A stretch of 64,000 nucleotides of DNA from Thermoflavimicrobium daqui (GCF_003313465.1 NZ_KZ845669.1:1-64000); one strand, 5' to 3'. Positions 28,401-37,072 are shown, counted from the stretch's first letter. Notes: a model not told the origin generated them from the letters alone. Program-made: numbers and translations.

Positions 28401-29036
28401 AGAGATTTAAGTATTCGAGGAGCCGGAAATATCTTAGGTGCTGAGCAGCATGGGCATATTGCTACAGTCGGATTTGAACTATATAGTCAAATGTTAAAAG
28501 AAGCAGTCGCTGAGTTACAAGGGAAGGAGACACAGATCGATACCAAAGAGCCACAAATTGAGCTTAAAGTAGATGCCTATCTTCCATCCGAGTATATTCA
28601 GGATGAAAAGCAAAAAATCGAGCTATATAAAAAGATTCGGGCGATTGCTACATTACAGGAAGTAAGTGAATTAGAGGAAGAAATTGAGGATCGTTTTGGT
28701 GACTTACCAGAGTCTGTACAGAGTTTGTTATTGGTAGCCAAGCTACGTGCTTATGCGATTAAGTATGGAATAGAAAGTATGGAGCAAAAAGGAACAGACA
28801 TTATTATGAAATTCTATCCTGAACAAAATCAGTTCATTGATGGATCAAAATTGTTTCGGATTGCTCAGTTGTTCCCAGGGCGTGTTCGCTTTTCATCAGG
28901 CCAGCGAATAGGTGTGATTTTTAAAACAAATGGATTAAGTTCTAAATCTGCTCTAGAACTGGTAGAACAATTTTTGATACACTATGAATCAGTGCCCAAA
29001 GAGAAAGGAGCCATTAAAAATGTGGCAGTGGAATAA
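25491..29036 (+). CDS. mfd: transcription-repair coupling factor
   Basis: 1181 residues, the usual Mfd length. An N-terminal UvrB-like region (about 1-400) comes first. The CarD-like RNA polymerase interaction domain (about 490-570, PGDYVVHVNHGIGRYAGIE) follows. The SF2 translocase has Walker A GDVGYGKTEVA (about residue 650), DEEQ (about 750) and the RecG-like motif QLRGRVGRS. A C-terminal TRCF domain closes it. Mfd removes stalled RNA polymerase and recruits UvrA. It starts at TTG 25491 after GAGGAGG. The end overlaps the PrsA-like gene by 17 bases. Confidence 0.97.
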   Translation: MDSLNHLIKQDHDFQSTVIGIQNYLKEQLVAGLTGTARALYIATLYQEIKRPVLLVTHNLNQAQKITEDLLELLPKEQVVLYPANELVTTEIALASHETLDERIDVLFKLSTGFSGVLVVPFAGLRKLFPPKRIFASSPITFQVGKEVLIDHVVKHLIRIGFERVEMVEKRGEFSVRGGIVDIFPVTFSDPIRIEWFDNEIDSIRYFSVVNQRSISKVEEVVVPPARELFAEKSLLMQAGSRVKELLEGRLAEVKDKELKEKINENITWEIEQLNAGALFTGIYKYISQIYPDYQSLIDYLPRDTVLVLDEPSRIAEGAKQMEREEGEWQTALLQQGEFLPQLKLSLSYDDVILKNQHQRIYLSLFMRQIPGIQPQNIVQFICRGMQQFHGQMHVLKAEWDRWIKSNYRVIFIASSDERLERLERVLSDYGMEVIRDYSNQVLLPGKPVARIGSLQNGFEMNALRLAVITETEVFTQKQRRIRRSTKMDHAEKIKDYQELKPGDYVVHVNHGIGRYAGIETLSVGGLHKDYLLIQYAGNDKLYVPVEQIDQVQKYVGSEERTPKVYSLGGSEWSKVKNKVRSSVQDIAQDLIELYAKRQQAKGYAYSKDTSYQKEFEAMFPYEETPDQLRSISEIKKDMEQSQPMDRLLCGDVGYGKTEVAVRAAFKAAMEGKQVAVLVPTTILAQQHYETFKERFADFPVSTHVLSRFRSRKEQKETIEGLKNGTVDIVIGTHRLLSKDIIFKDLGLLIIDEEQRFGVKHKERIKQLKHNIDVLTLTATPIPRTLHMAMMGVRDLSVIETPPENRFPVQTYVLEYSGALVREAIERELARGGQVYFLYNQVQNIEQMAEQIRMLVPDARVAVAHGQMSENELEKVMLDFLDGESDVLVSTTIIETGVDIPNVNTLIIYDADKMGLSQLYQLRGRVGRSNRIAYAYFTYQRDKVLSEAAEKRLQAIKEFTELGSGFKIAMRDLSIRGAGNILGAEQHGHIATVGFELYSQMLKEAVAELQGKETQIDTKEPQIELKVDAYLPSEYIQDEKQKIELYKKIRAIATLQEVSELEEEIEDRFGDLPESVQSLLLVAKLRAYAIKYGIESMEQKGTDIIMKFYPEQNQFIDGSKLFRIAQLFPGRVRFSSGQRIGVIFKTNGLSSKSALELVEQFLIHYESVPKEKGAIKNVAVE

Positions 29037-30063
29037 ACGTGTGGTAACCGGGTTAGCAGCCGTGTTTTTAGGAATAACCATGGTTCTCACAGGCTGTAAT
29101 ACAGCCAAAACAGAAGATAAGGATAAAAAAGAAAAAACTCAGGCAGCGCCAAAGTCCATCTTGCCTTTGGATACATCAAGTAAAAAAGTAATTGGTGAGT
29201 ATCAAAATGGTAAAGTAACAGAAGGAGAGCTTCATCGCTTCCTCAATTTGATGGGATTTTTGGATCCTCAGATTGATATGTTTTTAAGTTCACCACAGGC
29301 GAAAGAGCAATTAAATGGTTTAAAAGAAGATGCTCTAAAACAATATACAACGAGGCAGTATATTTTAAGTAAAGCTAAACCTGCAGATCAATATAATAAA
29401 AAAATTGAAGATGAAATGAAGAAAATTGAAGATATGATGAAGCAAAACCCAACACCCCAAGCAACAGGAAATGAAAAGGCACCGAAAAATCTCGATGAAG
29501 CTATTAAAGGTAAAGGTTTTACGAAAGATGAGTTCCGTGCATTTGTTTTAGATGATTTACGTATTGCTGATTATCTCGATGAACAGCTAAAGAAACAAGA
29601 GTATGATCATGTGAAAGTAAACCATATTTTGGTTTCCTTTACACAGAAAGATGCTCAACCTATGCCAGGTCAGCCAAACCGTTCTGAAGCAGATGCCAAA
29701 AAACGAATTGAAGAAGTGAAGAAAAAATTAGATCAAGGTGGGGATTTTGCGAAGCTGGCTAAGGAATACTCTGATGATCCCGGCTCTAAAGATAAAGCTG
29801 GCTTAGTAGAAGGCCCAGCTGATCAGTTTGTACCAGAGTTTGCTAAAGCAGCAAAAACAATTCCTTTAAATCAAATAAGTGATATTGTTAAAACCGAGTA
29901 TGGATTCCATATCCTAAAAGTGACAGAACGAAAAAAACAAACAATGGATAAAGCTCCAGATCAATTTAAAGGACAACAACGTCAAAAAGTATTTACTGAA
30001 ATCATGGATAAAGAAGTGAAGTTGAAATCTTTATTACCAAAAGAGCAACCTGCAAAAAAATAG
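29020..30063 (+). CDS. PrsA-like lipoprotein foldase (PpiC peptidyl-prolyl isomerase)
   Basis: 347 residues with a lipoprotein signal: positive N-terminus, hydrophobic core and lipobox MVLTGC (Cys26). A SurA_N-like helical region (about 50-190) precedes a parvulin domain: VKVNHILVSF at its start, then FAKLAKEYSDDPGSKDKAGL and EYGFHILKV. It would fold secreted proteins on the outer face of the membrane. ATG 29020 follows GAAAGGAGC and lies inside the end of mfd. B. subtilis has no prsA at this position, although other Bacillales carry foldases near mfd. Confidence 0.9.
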   Translation: MWQWNKRVVTGLAAVFLGITMVLTGCNTAKTEDKDKKEKTQAAPKSILPLDTSSKKVIGEYQNGKVTEGELHRFLNLMGFLDPQIDMFLSSPQAKEQLNGLKEDALKQYTTRQYILSKAKPADQYNKKIEDEMKKIEDMMKQNPTPQATGNEKAPKNLDEAIKGKGFTKDEFRAFVLDDLRIADYLDEQLKKQEYDHVKVNHILVSFTQKDAQPMPGQPNRSEADAKKRIEEVKKKLDQGGDFAKLAKEYSDDPGSKDKAGLVEGPADQFVPEFAKAAKTIPLNQISDIVKTEYGFHILKVTERKKQTMDKAPDQFKGQQRQKVFTEIMDKEVKLKSLLPKEQPAKK

Positions 30064-30076
30064 AGAAGAACCAATA

Positions 30077-30108
30077 AAAAAACAAAGTATTTCATACTTT
30101 GTTTTTTT
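30077..30108 (+). terminator. terminator of the mfd / foldase unit
   Basis: AAAAAACAAAGTAT / ATACTTTGTTTTTT stem with a T run. Confidence 0.88.
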
Positions 30109-30114
30109 ATATTC

Positions 30115-30144
30115 GCATAATATATTAGCGGCAGATTCATACTA
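30115..30144 (+). promoter_or_regulatory. sigma-G-type promoter of spoVT
   Basis: GCATAA (30115-30120), 17-base spacer, CATACTA (30138-30144). A very close match to sigma-G; B. subtilis spoVT is sigma-G dependent. Confidence 0.72.
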
Positions 30145-30218
30145 TGGGCAGATGAATTGGATAAAAATATGAGGAATCATTGATTACATTATTAGATGAA
30201 AGAGAGGCAGTTTTAGAT

Positions 30219-30761
30219 ATGAAAGCAACTGGCATCGTTCGTCGGATTGATGATCTCGGACGTGTGGTGATCCCTAAGGAGATTCGCCGAACACTTCGTA
30301 TCCGGGAGGGAGATCCACTTGAGATTTTTGTTGATCGTGATGGCGAGGTTATTCTTAAAAAGTACTCACCTATAGGTGAATTAAGTGATTTTGCCCAAGA
30401 ATTTGCTGAAGCCTTATATGAAAATTTACATCATGTAACTTTAATTAGCGATCGAGATCAAGTGATAGCAGTAGCAGGTACATCAAAAAAGGAATATTTA
30501 AATAAACCAATTGGTGAAGTCGTTGAAACTAGTATGGATCAACGACGATCAAAGACTGAAACAGCCACAAGTACCATTGATTTAATAAAAGGAGTACCTG
30601 AAGAGTTGCAATCTTATATAGTTGTTCCAATTAATGCGGGTGGTGACCCGATCGGATCTGTTATTTTGATTTCCAAAAAAGAAGGAAATAAAATGGGGGA
30701 ACTTGAACTGAAAATCGCGAGTACGGTTGCTTCGTTTTTAGGCAAACAGATGGAACAATAA
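30219..30761 (+). CDS. spoVT: SpoVT, forespore transcription regulator
   Basis: A 180-residue protein with an N-terminal AbrB-type DNA-binding domain (TGIVRRIDDLGRVVIPKEIR) and a C-terminal GAF-like domain (about residues 55-178). SpoVT adjusts sigma-G-dependent genes late in spore formation. ATG 30219 begins the AbrB domain exactly, with GAGAGGCAG upstream; the frame from 30180 adds unconserved residues. A sigma-G-like promoter lies 75 bases upstream. Confidence 0.95.
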   Translation: MKATGIVRRIDDLGRVVIPKEIRRTLRIREGDPLEIFVDRDGEVILKKYSPIGELSDFAQEFAEALYENLHHVTLISDRDQVIAVAGTSKKEYLNKPIGEVVETSMDQRRSKTETATSTIDLIKGVPEELQSYIVVPINAGGDPIGSVILISKKEGNKMGELELKIASTVASFLGKQMEQ

Positions 30762-31074
30762 GCCATCCATAAGATGGGTTTTCTTTTATATAAACGATTT
30801 TTAAGAAATGCATAGTATCCGGTAAAAAAAAGGAACGGGACCATCCGGGTCGAGGTTTGAAAAGTTTTTTGAGCTTGATGGTTCTAAAGTCTTTGCTGAC
30901 AAAAAAACCTTAATAAATTCATTAGGTCAAGTTATAGAAGGCCGGCTATTCTAAAAAGTAGTCGGCCTTCTAATATTGTTCTCAGTTTTTTATTTTCGTT
31001 CTGGATTTGCCAACCTTTCGTGCTTTTGTATAATGAGAATCAGTGCCATATTGAAAGGGGACTAAATCAGGCAG
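30762..31074. other. spoVT-yabM interval
   Basis: No gene. A weak CATC/GATG terminator-like hairpin (30763-30786) follows spoVT. A long hairpin pairs GGACCATC (about 30838) with GATGGTTC (about 30878). AGAAGGCCGGCTA (30938-30950) pairs with TAGTCGGCCTTCT (30960-30972) but has no T run. AAAGGGG before 31075 serves yabM. Confidence 0.45.
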
Positions 31075-32676
31075 ATGAAGCAATCCTTTATGAAAGGAGC
31101 AGCGATTCTTGGATTTGCTACCCTATTTTGCAAAATACTTGGAGCAATATATCGCGTTCCTTATCAAAATATAACAGGAAATGAAGGCATGTTTGTATAT
31201 CAACAAGTTTATCCTTTATACAGTACACTCTTAGCGATGGCTACTGCGGGATTCCCAGTAGCGATTTCCAAGCTTGTATCTGAGCGAGTAGCAGCAGGAG
31301 ATCATCAAGGAGCGAAAAGAGTATTCCATGTTTCCCTTGTCATACTCATTTTGATTGGGATCATTTTTTTTAGCGTATTATTTTTCAGTGCAAATCAACT
31401 GGCTGAATGGATGGGAAACCGTGAGCTATTAACTTTGCCGATTCAATCGGTTTCATTTGCTTTATTAATTGTACCCATTGTGGCAGCTATACGAGGCTTT
31501 TTTCAAGGCCAGCAAAATATGTTTCCAACAGCTATTTCGCAGACAATCGAACAATTTATACGGGTATGTACCATTATTTTCTTATCTTGGTATTTCATCG
31601 AATTTGGGTTTGGGATCGTCTATGCTGGGGCTGGAGCTGTGTTTGGTGCAGTAACGGGTGCTATAGCCTCGGTCGTTTTTCTCTTTGCTTTCTTATATAA
31701 AAAAGGGAAATATAAAGTAAAAGAGGAGGAGTCTAATACTTCTCCTGAAACCATCCAGAAAATTATAAAGCAAGTTCTCCTTTTATCATTGCCCATTTGT
31801 TTAGGAGCATTAGTCATTCCACTATTCTCATTGGTCGACTCTTTTACAGTTGCCAACTTATTAACCCGCCAGTTTGGGATGGATGAAGCCATTACATTAA
31901 AAGGTGTATTTGATCGTGGGCAGCCTCTTATCCAATTTGCTTCTTTTTTTGCTACAGCGATCTCTTTATCGATTGTTCCAGCAATTGCTGAAGCGAGGGC
32001 ATTAAAAAATGACCAAGAAGCTTGTGAACGGGCAAAATTAGCTATTCGGATGACTTGGTTAACAGGACTACCTGCTGCAATTGGATTAAGTATTATTGCA
32101 ATGCCGACCAATGTCATGTTATTTAAGGATCAACAAGGCTCAGTAGCTTTATCTATTTTGGCTTTTACAGCGCTTTTCTTAACACTTAATTTAACCTCAA
32201 CAGGAATATTACAAGGGTATGGCAAGGTTTATTTACCTGTCATTTATTTGTTTATAGGTGTAGGGATCAAACTAATCGCCAATTTAATATTCATTCCGCT
32301 TTTTGATATAAGAGGTGCAGCTATGGCAACTGTCATTTCTTATGGAATATCTACCTTCCTAAATTTCCTTGCATTGAGGAAGATAGGTGTAACACTTCGT
32401 GCAAGCGGATTTCTAAAGAAACTAGGAATGGCAGTGATATGGATGTCAATGACTACCTTTGGAGCGATGTATCTTTCATTTTGGATTACTTCAGGTCTAA
32501 CACTTCGTTTATCCATGACATTAACTGCACTATTTGCGGTAATGGTTGGATTCTTAAGTTTTGTTTGGGCAATATTTCGCTTTCAGGTATTAACAGTATC
32601 TGATTTAGAAAAAATACCAAAGCTAAAGAAAAAAATTGCCCCTATTTTACATAAATGGCGTTTACTTCGCTCGTAG
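31075..32676 (+). CDS. yabM: YabM, MOP-superfamily lipid-linked oligosaccharide flippase-like
   Basis: 533 residues with about fourteen predicted membrane segments, of the SpoVB/MurJ-like polysaccharide transporter family (ATLFCKILGAIYRVPYQNIT near the N-terminus, RGFFQGQQNMFPTAISQTIEQ in the middle). Members export lipid-linked cell-wall precursors. The exact substrate is not known. Gene order spoVT-yabM-yabN matches B. subtilis. It lies 12 bases before yabN, so the two are cotranscribed. Confidence 0.9.
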   Translation: MKQSFMKGAAILGFATLFCKILGAIYRVPYQNITGNEGMFVYQQVYPLYSTLLAMATAGFPVAISKLVSERVAAGDHQGAKRVFHVSLVILILIGIIFFSVLFFSANQLAEWMGNRELLTLPIQSVSFALLIVPIVAAIRGFFQGQQNMFPTAISQTIEQFIRVCTIIFLSWYFIEFGFGIVYAGAGAVFGAVTGAIASVVFLFAFLYKKGKYKVKEEESNTSPETIQKIIKQVLLLSLPICLGALVIPLFSLVDSFTVANLLTRQFGMDEAITLKGVFDRGQPLIQFASFFATAISLSIVPAIAEARALKNDQEACERAKLAIRMTWLTGLPAAIGLSIIAMPTNVMLFKDQQGSVALSILAFTALFLTLNLTSTGILQGYGKVYLPVIYLFIGVGIKLIANLIFIPLFDIRGAAMATVISYGISTFLNFLALRKIGVTLRASGFLKKLGMAVIWMSMTTFGAMYLSFWITSGLTLRLSMTLTALFAVMVGFLSFVWAIFRFQVLTVSDLEKIPKLKKKIAPILHKWRLLRS

Positions 32677-32688
32677 AGGAGGAAAAAA

Positions 32689-34167
32689 ATGAAGAGGAAA
32701 ATAACTATTGTTGGTTTAGGATTTGGTGATGAAACAGCTTTGCCTATAGGAACATTAGCAGTTTTAAACCATGGCGATATGATTTGGCTACGTACAGAAA
32801 ATCACCCTGTTGTAAAATGGCTTAGACAAAAAGAAATGAACTTTCATACTTTTGATCATGTTTATGAATCACTTTCTGACTTTGACTTAGTCTATCAAGA
32901 GATTGTCACCCGTTTATTAGAGCTGGCGGAAATGCATGAAAATATCGTTTATGCTGTGCCGGGACACCCAATGGTTGCAGAGCGGACAGTAAAACTACTT
33001 AAGGAGTTAGCGCCGAAACGAGAGATTGAGTTAGATATTCGTGGAGGAGGAAGCTTTCTCGATATTGCATTTGCTCGTTTAGGGATTGATCCCATTGAAG
33101 GATTTATGATGTTAGATGGCAATGATTTAAAGACTGAAATGATAAATCCTCGCTTACATATACTAATTAGCCAAGTATATGATCGATTGGTAGCATCTGA
33201 TGTTAAACTAGCTTTGATGGAAATATATCCTGACGACTACGAGATAAAGGTAGTAACGGATTTAGGGATCGCTGATACCGAGATGATACGGTCCGTTCCA
33301 CTGTATCAATTGGACCGACTTCATATTTTTAATGACTTGACATCTATATATATTTCTCCGGTTCGTGAGGAAAAGGTCTTATATAGGCGTTTTGACTATT
33401 TAGAAAATGTGATTGCTTTCTTACGGAGTCCAGAAGGATGCCCTTGGGATCGTAAGCAAACACATGAGACCTTACTTCCATATCTCATTGAGGAAGCCTA
33501 TGAGTTTATTGAAGCTGTACATAATGACGATGTAGAAGCGATGGCGGATGAATTGGGAGATGTTTTATTACAAGTCATGCTACACTCGCAAATTGCCAAA
33601 GAAGATGGTATATTCGATATCTATGAAGTCATCAAGTGCCTTACTGAAAAGATGATACGCCGCCATCCTCATGTGTTTGGACAGGCAAGTGCAGAAACTG
33701 CTGAAGATGTTAAATACAATTGGGAAGAAATAAAAAAACAAGAGCAAGGGCAAGAGATAGGAAAGACATCTATCTTAGATGAGATTACCAAAGGTTTACC
33801 TGTTCTTTTACATGCGTATGAACAGCATAAAAAAGCGGCCAAAGTGGGATTTGATTGGGAGAAAAAAGAAGATGTCTTAATGAAAGTTGCGGAAGAGCTA
33901 GATGAACTAAGACTTGCCAAAACGAAATTCGAACAAGAAGAAGAGATTGGAGATCTCCTGTTCATTATGACTTCAGTAGCGCGAATGTATGAAGTAAATC
34001 CGGAGATTGCTCTTTTTAAGGCTACTCAGAAATTTGCCCGCCGTTTTCGTTATTTAGAAGAGAAAGCACGTCATATAGGAAAAGACATGGAAAAGATTGG
34101 GATGAATCAACTTGATGCATGGTGGGATGAAAGTAAAAGGATAGAAAAAGAGCAAAATAAGGAGTAA
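32689..34167 (+). CDS. yabN: YabN, SAM-methylase domain fused to MazG pyrophosphohydrolase
   Basis: A 492-residue two-domain protein. The N-terminal half (about 1-220) is a tetrapyrrole-methylase-like fold (TIVGLGFGDETALPIGTL, VYAVPGHPMVAERTV). The C-terminal half is MazG, starting CPWDRKQTHETLLPYLIEE, with EEAYEFIEAV and the ADELGDVLLQVMLH metal-binding helices, then a second MazG-like repeat. MazG cleaves non-canonical NTPs. The role of the methylase half is unknown. GAGGAGG precedes the ATG. Confidence 0.94.
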   Translation: MKRKITIVGLGFGDETALPIGTLAVLNHGDMIWLRTENHPVVKWLRQKEMNFHTFDHVYESLSDFDLVYQEIVTRLLELAEMHENIVYAVPGHPMVAERTVKLLKELAPKREIELDIRGGGSFLDIAFARLGIDPIEGFMMLDGNDLKTEMINPRLHILISQVYDRLVASDVKLALMEIYPDDYEIKVVTDLGIADTEMIRSVPLYQLDRLHIFNDLTSIYISPVREEKVLYRRFDYLENVIAFLRSPEGCPWDRKQTHETLLPYLIEEAYEFIEAVHNDDVEAMADELGDVLLQVMLHSQIAKEDGIFDIYEVIKCLTEKMIRRHPHVFGQASAETAEDVKYNWEEIKKQEQGQEIGKTSILDEITKGLPVLLHAYEQHKKAAKVGFDWEKKEDVLMKVAEELDELRLAKTKFEQEEEIGDLLFIMTSVARMYEVNPEIALFKATQKFARRFRYLEEKARHIGKDMEKIGMNQLDAWWDESKRIEKEQNKE

Positions 34168-34297
34168 TGCAAAAGGAGATGGAGGTAATTATCTTTTTCG
34201 TTTAAGTTTCTTTAAGAGATGATAAATATGGGAGGTATTTCCATTTTTATCACGAATTCAGTCAGAGGTGTATGAGATAGAAAGTAGTGATGATATG

Positions 34298-34579
34298 ATG
34301 CGACTAGACAAATTTTTAAAAGTTTCTAGGCTTGTAAAGCGTCGTACACTAGCCAAGGAAGTTTGTGACCAAGGTCGGGTATTGGTAGATGGGAAACCAG
34401 CCAAAGCGGGGACAAATATCTCCGTTGGTGATGAATTAACGATTCGATTTGGACAGAAGATTGTAACAGTGCGTATTGAAAAAATTGTGGAGAATGCAAA
34501 AAAAGATGAAGCTGGACTAATGTATACTTTGCTTCGTGAAGAAAAGTTGCAATCCGATTCAGATGTTCTAAGCTTTTAA
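34298..34579 (+). CDS. rqcP: RqcP (YabO), S4-domain ribosome quality-control factor
   Basis: A 93-residue S4 RNA-binding protein: MRLDKFLKVSRLVKRRTLAK, CDQGRVLVDGKPAKAG, VGDELTIRFG. In B. subtilis RqcP works with RqcH to add alanine tails to stalled nascent chains on 50S subunits. ATG 34298 begins the conserved S4 sequence. The adjacent ATG at 34295 or GTG at 34268 are possible; no ribosome binding site clearly decides. It resembles heat-shock Hsp15 but lacks that protein's C-terminal extension. Confidence 0.92.
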   Translation: MRLDKFLKVSRLVKRRTLAKEVCDQGRVLVDGKPAKAGTNISVGDELTIRFGQKIVTVRIEKIVENAKKDEAGLMYTLLREEKLQSDSDVLSF

Positions 34580-34620
34580 TTTTGTCCATAACATGTACCA
34601 AGGAGAAGGAGGTACATGTT

Positions 34621-34908
34621 ATGGTAGAACAAACAACACAGAAACAACATGAAGTTATTTTAAAGGATCGGAACATTTTAGAGGTAAGTGGTGTATTAAG
34701 TGTAGAGAGCTTTGATAGTGAAGAATTTTTATTACAAACAGACTGTGGATTCTTGGGAATTCGTGGACAAGAGTTACACATAAAAAATTTGGATTTGGAA
34801 CAGGGATTCGTTACGATTGAAGGTCATTTCGTGGAGTTTTCTTATTTAGAGACGAGCCTTCCCCGAGCAGATAAAAGTAAAGGAATATGGAGTAGGTTAT
34901 TCCGGTGA
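34621..34908 (+). CDS. yabP: YabP, spore coat-assembly protein
   Basis: A 96-residue YabP/YqfC-family protein (HEVILKDRNILEVSGVLSVE, FLGIRGQELHIKNLDLEQG, VTIEGHFVEFSYLE). It is required for sporulation at the mother-cell stage in B. subtilis. ATG 34621 is selected by AAGGAGGTA eight bases upstream. It overlaps yabQ by four bases, so the two are coupled. A mother-cell sigma-E promoter is expected but was not identified. Confidence 0.93.
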   Translation: MVEQTTQKQHEVILKDRNILEVSGVLSVESFDSEEFLLQTDCGFLGIRGQELHIKNLDLEQGFVTIEGHFVEFSYLETSLPRADKSKGIWSRLFR

Positions 34909-35444
34909 CATTACAGACACAGGTATTAACCATGATGACGATGTTTGGCTCGGGGTTTCTCCTAGGAGCGATCTTAGATACATATCAAGCATTAAAGGAC
35001 CGCTTTCGTCTAAAAGGATGGACTGTTTCTCTTATCGATTTATTATACTGGTTTGTGGCTACTTGGTTGGTATTTAGTTTACTGTTATGGAGTAATTGGG
35101 GACAACTTCGCTTTTATATTTTTATTGCCGTTTTGCTTGGATTGTTTGTTTATTATCAATGGTTAAGTAGATGGGTTGTCTATTTAATTGAACTAACTAT
35201 ATATTTGATGGAACTTTTGTTTCGTTGGATATTTCATTTGCTAAGGCTTTTGATTTGGCTTCCAGTAATTACGCTCTGTGGATGGTTAAATAGGTTATTG
35301 CAGTTGATTTGGAGACTGTTTACACTCCCGATTATTTGGTTACTTAAGCCTTTAAATTATCTTATTTCACCTGTTATTAAGAGGGCTTTTCATTTGTATA
35401 GTAGATGGAAAAAGTGGTGGCTTGATTTTAAGAAAAAGGGGTGA
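34905..35444 (+). CDS. yabQ: YabQ, spore cortex membrane protein
   Basis: A 179-residue integral membrane protein with about four to six hydrophobic segments (for example FGSGFLLGAILDTYQAL and FYIFIAVLLGLFVYYQWL) and a basic tail (KRAFHLYSRWKKWW). In B. subtilis YabQ localises to the forespore membranes and is needed for cortex formation. It starts at GTG 34905 within the yabP stop. Very rich in Trp, Leu and Arg in its second half. Confidence 0.93.
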   Translation: MTLQTQVLTMMTMFGSGFLLGAILDTYQALKDRFRLKGWTVSLIDLLYWFVATWLVFSLLLWSNWGQLRFYIFIAVLLGLFVYYQWLSRWVVYLIELTIYLMELLFRWIFHLLRLLIWLPVITLCGWLNRLLQLIWRLFTLPIIWLLKPLNYLISPVIKRAFHLYSRWKKWWLDFKKKG

Positions 35445-35449
35445 AATGA

Positions 35450-35836
35450 ATGGCAGCGAAGTCTAAATCAGAAAAAGTGCTTGCTTTTCGTTCCCCTAGG
35501 TCTAAGATAATCGAAGGGAATCAAGAGTCTGCTAACCCAAAGCAAACCTTGCATCCAGCAGCACGAAGACGTAGAATGATTTGGCTTGGGTTGATGGTGT
35601 TTATACTTAGTTGGGCAGGAGTTCAATTAGTCATTCAACAATTTCGTATATGGAATAAAGAAGAAGTACTAATCCAAAAACAGAAGGAATTAGTCGTTGT
35701 GAAGCAACAGACAAACCAGCTAAAAAAAGAGGTTCAACAGTTAAATGATACGAATTTCCTGCTGGAACTGGCACATAAACTTGGCTACATCAAACCAGGG
35801 GAACAAAATTATGAAACAGAACATGAGAAGAAATAA
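35450..35836 (+). CDS. divIC: DivIC, septum-formation initiator (FtsB-like)
   Basis: A 128-residue bitopic membrane protein. A basic cytoplasmic N-terminus (about 1-45, ending AARRRR) precedes one membrane segment (about 46-62). An external coiled coil rich in Gln/Lys heptads (about 70-105) follows. The conserved C-terminal motif ELAHKLGYIKPGE is characteristic of DivIC. With DivIB and FtsL it recruits division synthases. Gene follows yabQ as in B. subtilis; the S1-domain gene yabR normally next is absent. Confidence 0.92.
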   Translation: MAAKSKSEKVLAFRSPRSKIIEGNQESANPKQTLHPAARRRRMIWLGLMVFILSWAGVQLVIQQFRIWNKEEVLIQKQKELVVVKQQTNQLKKEVQQLNDTNFLLELAHKLGYIKPGEQNYETEHEKK

Positions 35837-35846
35837 TCGAATGAGT

Positions 35847-35894
35847 TATATAAAATGACCTCTATTGCTGTCGAGCAGGAGGTCATTTTATATA
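35847..35894 (+). terminator. divIC terminator
   Basis: A 16-bp perfect stem TATATAAAATGACCTC / GAGGTCATTTTATATA. The stem is U-rich but there is no separate T tail. Confidence 0.65.
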
Positions 35895-36018
35895 TAAGTG
35901 TTGAACTATTCTTCGCAACAAACTTTATGTAAAAAAAATATTATTAAATGCTTGACTTCGTTTATTGGTCTATATATAATAGATATTGTTCGCGGCTGAA
36001 ATGAATAAAAGATAACGA

Positions 36019-36094
<76 letters not shown>

Positions 36095-36101
36095 AAATTA
36101 T

Positions 36102-36178
36102 GGCGGCGTAGCTCAGCTGGCTAGAGCGTACGGTTCATACCCGTGAGGTCGGGGGTTCGAGCCCCTCCGCCGCTACCA
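36102..36178 (+). tRNA. elongator tRNA-Met (CAT)
   Basis: 77 bases including encoded CCA, seven bases after tRNA-fMet. The anticodon loop is TTCATAC on an ACGG/CCGT stem. The body closely resembles Bacillus elongator tRNA-Met, so the lysidine-modified tRNA-Ile alternative is less likely. Confidence 0.92.
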
Positions 36179-36195
36179 GATATGTATGTAGTTAT

Positions 36196-36247
36196 AAGGC
36201 GAAGTACCTCCCTGGTCAAATGAGGGATGGGAAATCGCCTTTTTTTC
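36196..36247 (+). terminator. terminator after the tRNA pair
   Basis: AAGGCGA / TCGCCTT outer stem with an inner CCTCCCT / AGGGATGG arm, followed by a seven-base T run. Confidence 0.85.
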
Positions 36248-36318
36248 ATTTCGAAAAGGAACTTTTAGGGAATCCTGTTGGTGTTAGGGATGTTTTCCGA
36301 GAAAGTGTGGGAGTATAT

Positions 36319-36801
36319 GTGAATGTAGTGATCAAAAAAATAAAATTTACAACAATTAATAAGACGTATACAGAGTTGGTAAGAGATTGGCGGGGGAGGC
36401 ATTGTTTTGCAACACAGTATGCGAATCCAGATGGAAAACGTATTTTTTTGACCTATTATTTTGTAAAGAAAGGGTACACGATTTCCAAAGTTTTTAAACG
36501 ATCAGGGGAATTTTTATACTATTACTGCGATGTCATGGAAATGCATCAAACCGGTCGCCTTCGCTATGTTATGGTAGATCTATTGCTAGATCTCATTGTT
36601 TATCCAGATGGACGGTATCATCTTATTGATGTTGATGAGTTTGCGGACTCTGTGGAAAAAGGACATTTGAAAAAAAGACAACAAGTTCATGCTCTCCGTA
36701 CACTAGATCGGATGCTTCGTTTGACTACTGATAAAAACTTGATTCCTCCATTTATCCAAGAAGCAAAAATGTTTCCTTTGGTAGGAAGAGCAAGACGGTA
36801 G
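36319..36801 (+). CDS. DUF402 domain protein
   Basis: A 160-residue protein of the DUF402 family. Visible blocks are WRGRHCFATQYANPDGKRIF, then YYYCDVMEMHQ and the acidic, typical VDLLLDLIVYPDGRYHLIDVDEF. Members have a nucleotide/RNA-hydrolase-like barrel (relatives include FomD and tRNA/diphosphate hydrolases); the role of this one is unknown. The GTG at 36319 follows GGGAG by five bases. An upstream frame from 36220 runs through the tRNA terminator and is not real coding. The gene stands alone between the tRNAs and spoIIE. Confidence 0.75.
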   Translation: MNVVIKKIKFTTINKTYTELVRDWRGRHCFATQYANPDGKRIFLTYYFVKKGYTISKVFKRSGEFLYYYCDVMEMHQTGRLRYVMVDLLLDLIVYPDGRYHLIDVDEFADSVEKGHLKKRQQVHALRTLDRMLRLTTDKNLIPPFIQEAKMFPLVGRARR

Positions 36802-36892
36802 TATCTAAAGGAGTCACTAAATGGTAATAAGGAATCCCTTTTAGAAACGATCTCTATAAACAAACTGCAAAGTATATGGTGTTATAATCCAA

Positions 36893-36931
36893 CCAACGAT
36901 AAAATTGAAAAGTTTTGTCGTTGGCTTTTTT
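36893..36931 (+). terminator. terminator of the DUF402 gene
   Basis: CCAACGATAAAA / TTTTGTCGTTGG stem followed by CTTTTTT. Confidence 0.85.
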
Positions 36932-36972
36932 ACTTTGAGTTAATTCGACAAAGAATGATTGAATTCTAGTTG

Positions 36973-37003
36973 ACTTCCCCATCTATAGGGGAAGCTTTTT
37001 TTT
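36973..37003 (+). terminator. second terminator upstream of spoIIE
   Basis: CTTCCCC / GGGGAAG stem with an eight-base T run, insulating spoIIE from upstream reading. Confidence 0.85.
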
Positions 37004-37072
37004 ACTGGTTTGTAGGAGTTGAAAAGAAGTAAACCCCTTTTATTTATTAGTGGAAAGGGATGCTGCAAAAAA

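Noticed and set aside
31620-32117. 165-residue minus-strand frame inside yabM
   Set aside because: Antisense to membrane-protein coding, no start site or family.
34326-34781. 151-residue minus-strand frame over rqcP and yabP
   Set aside because: Spans two well-supported genes on the plus strand.
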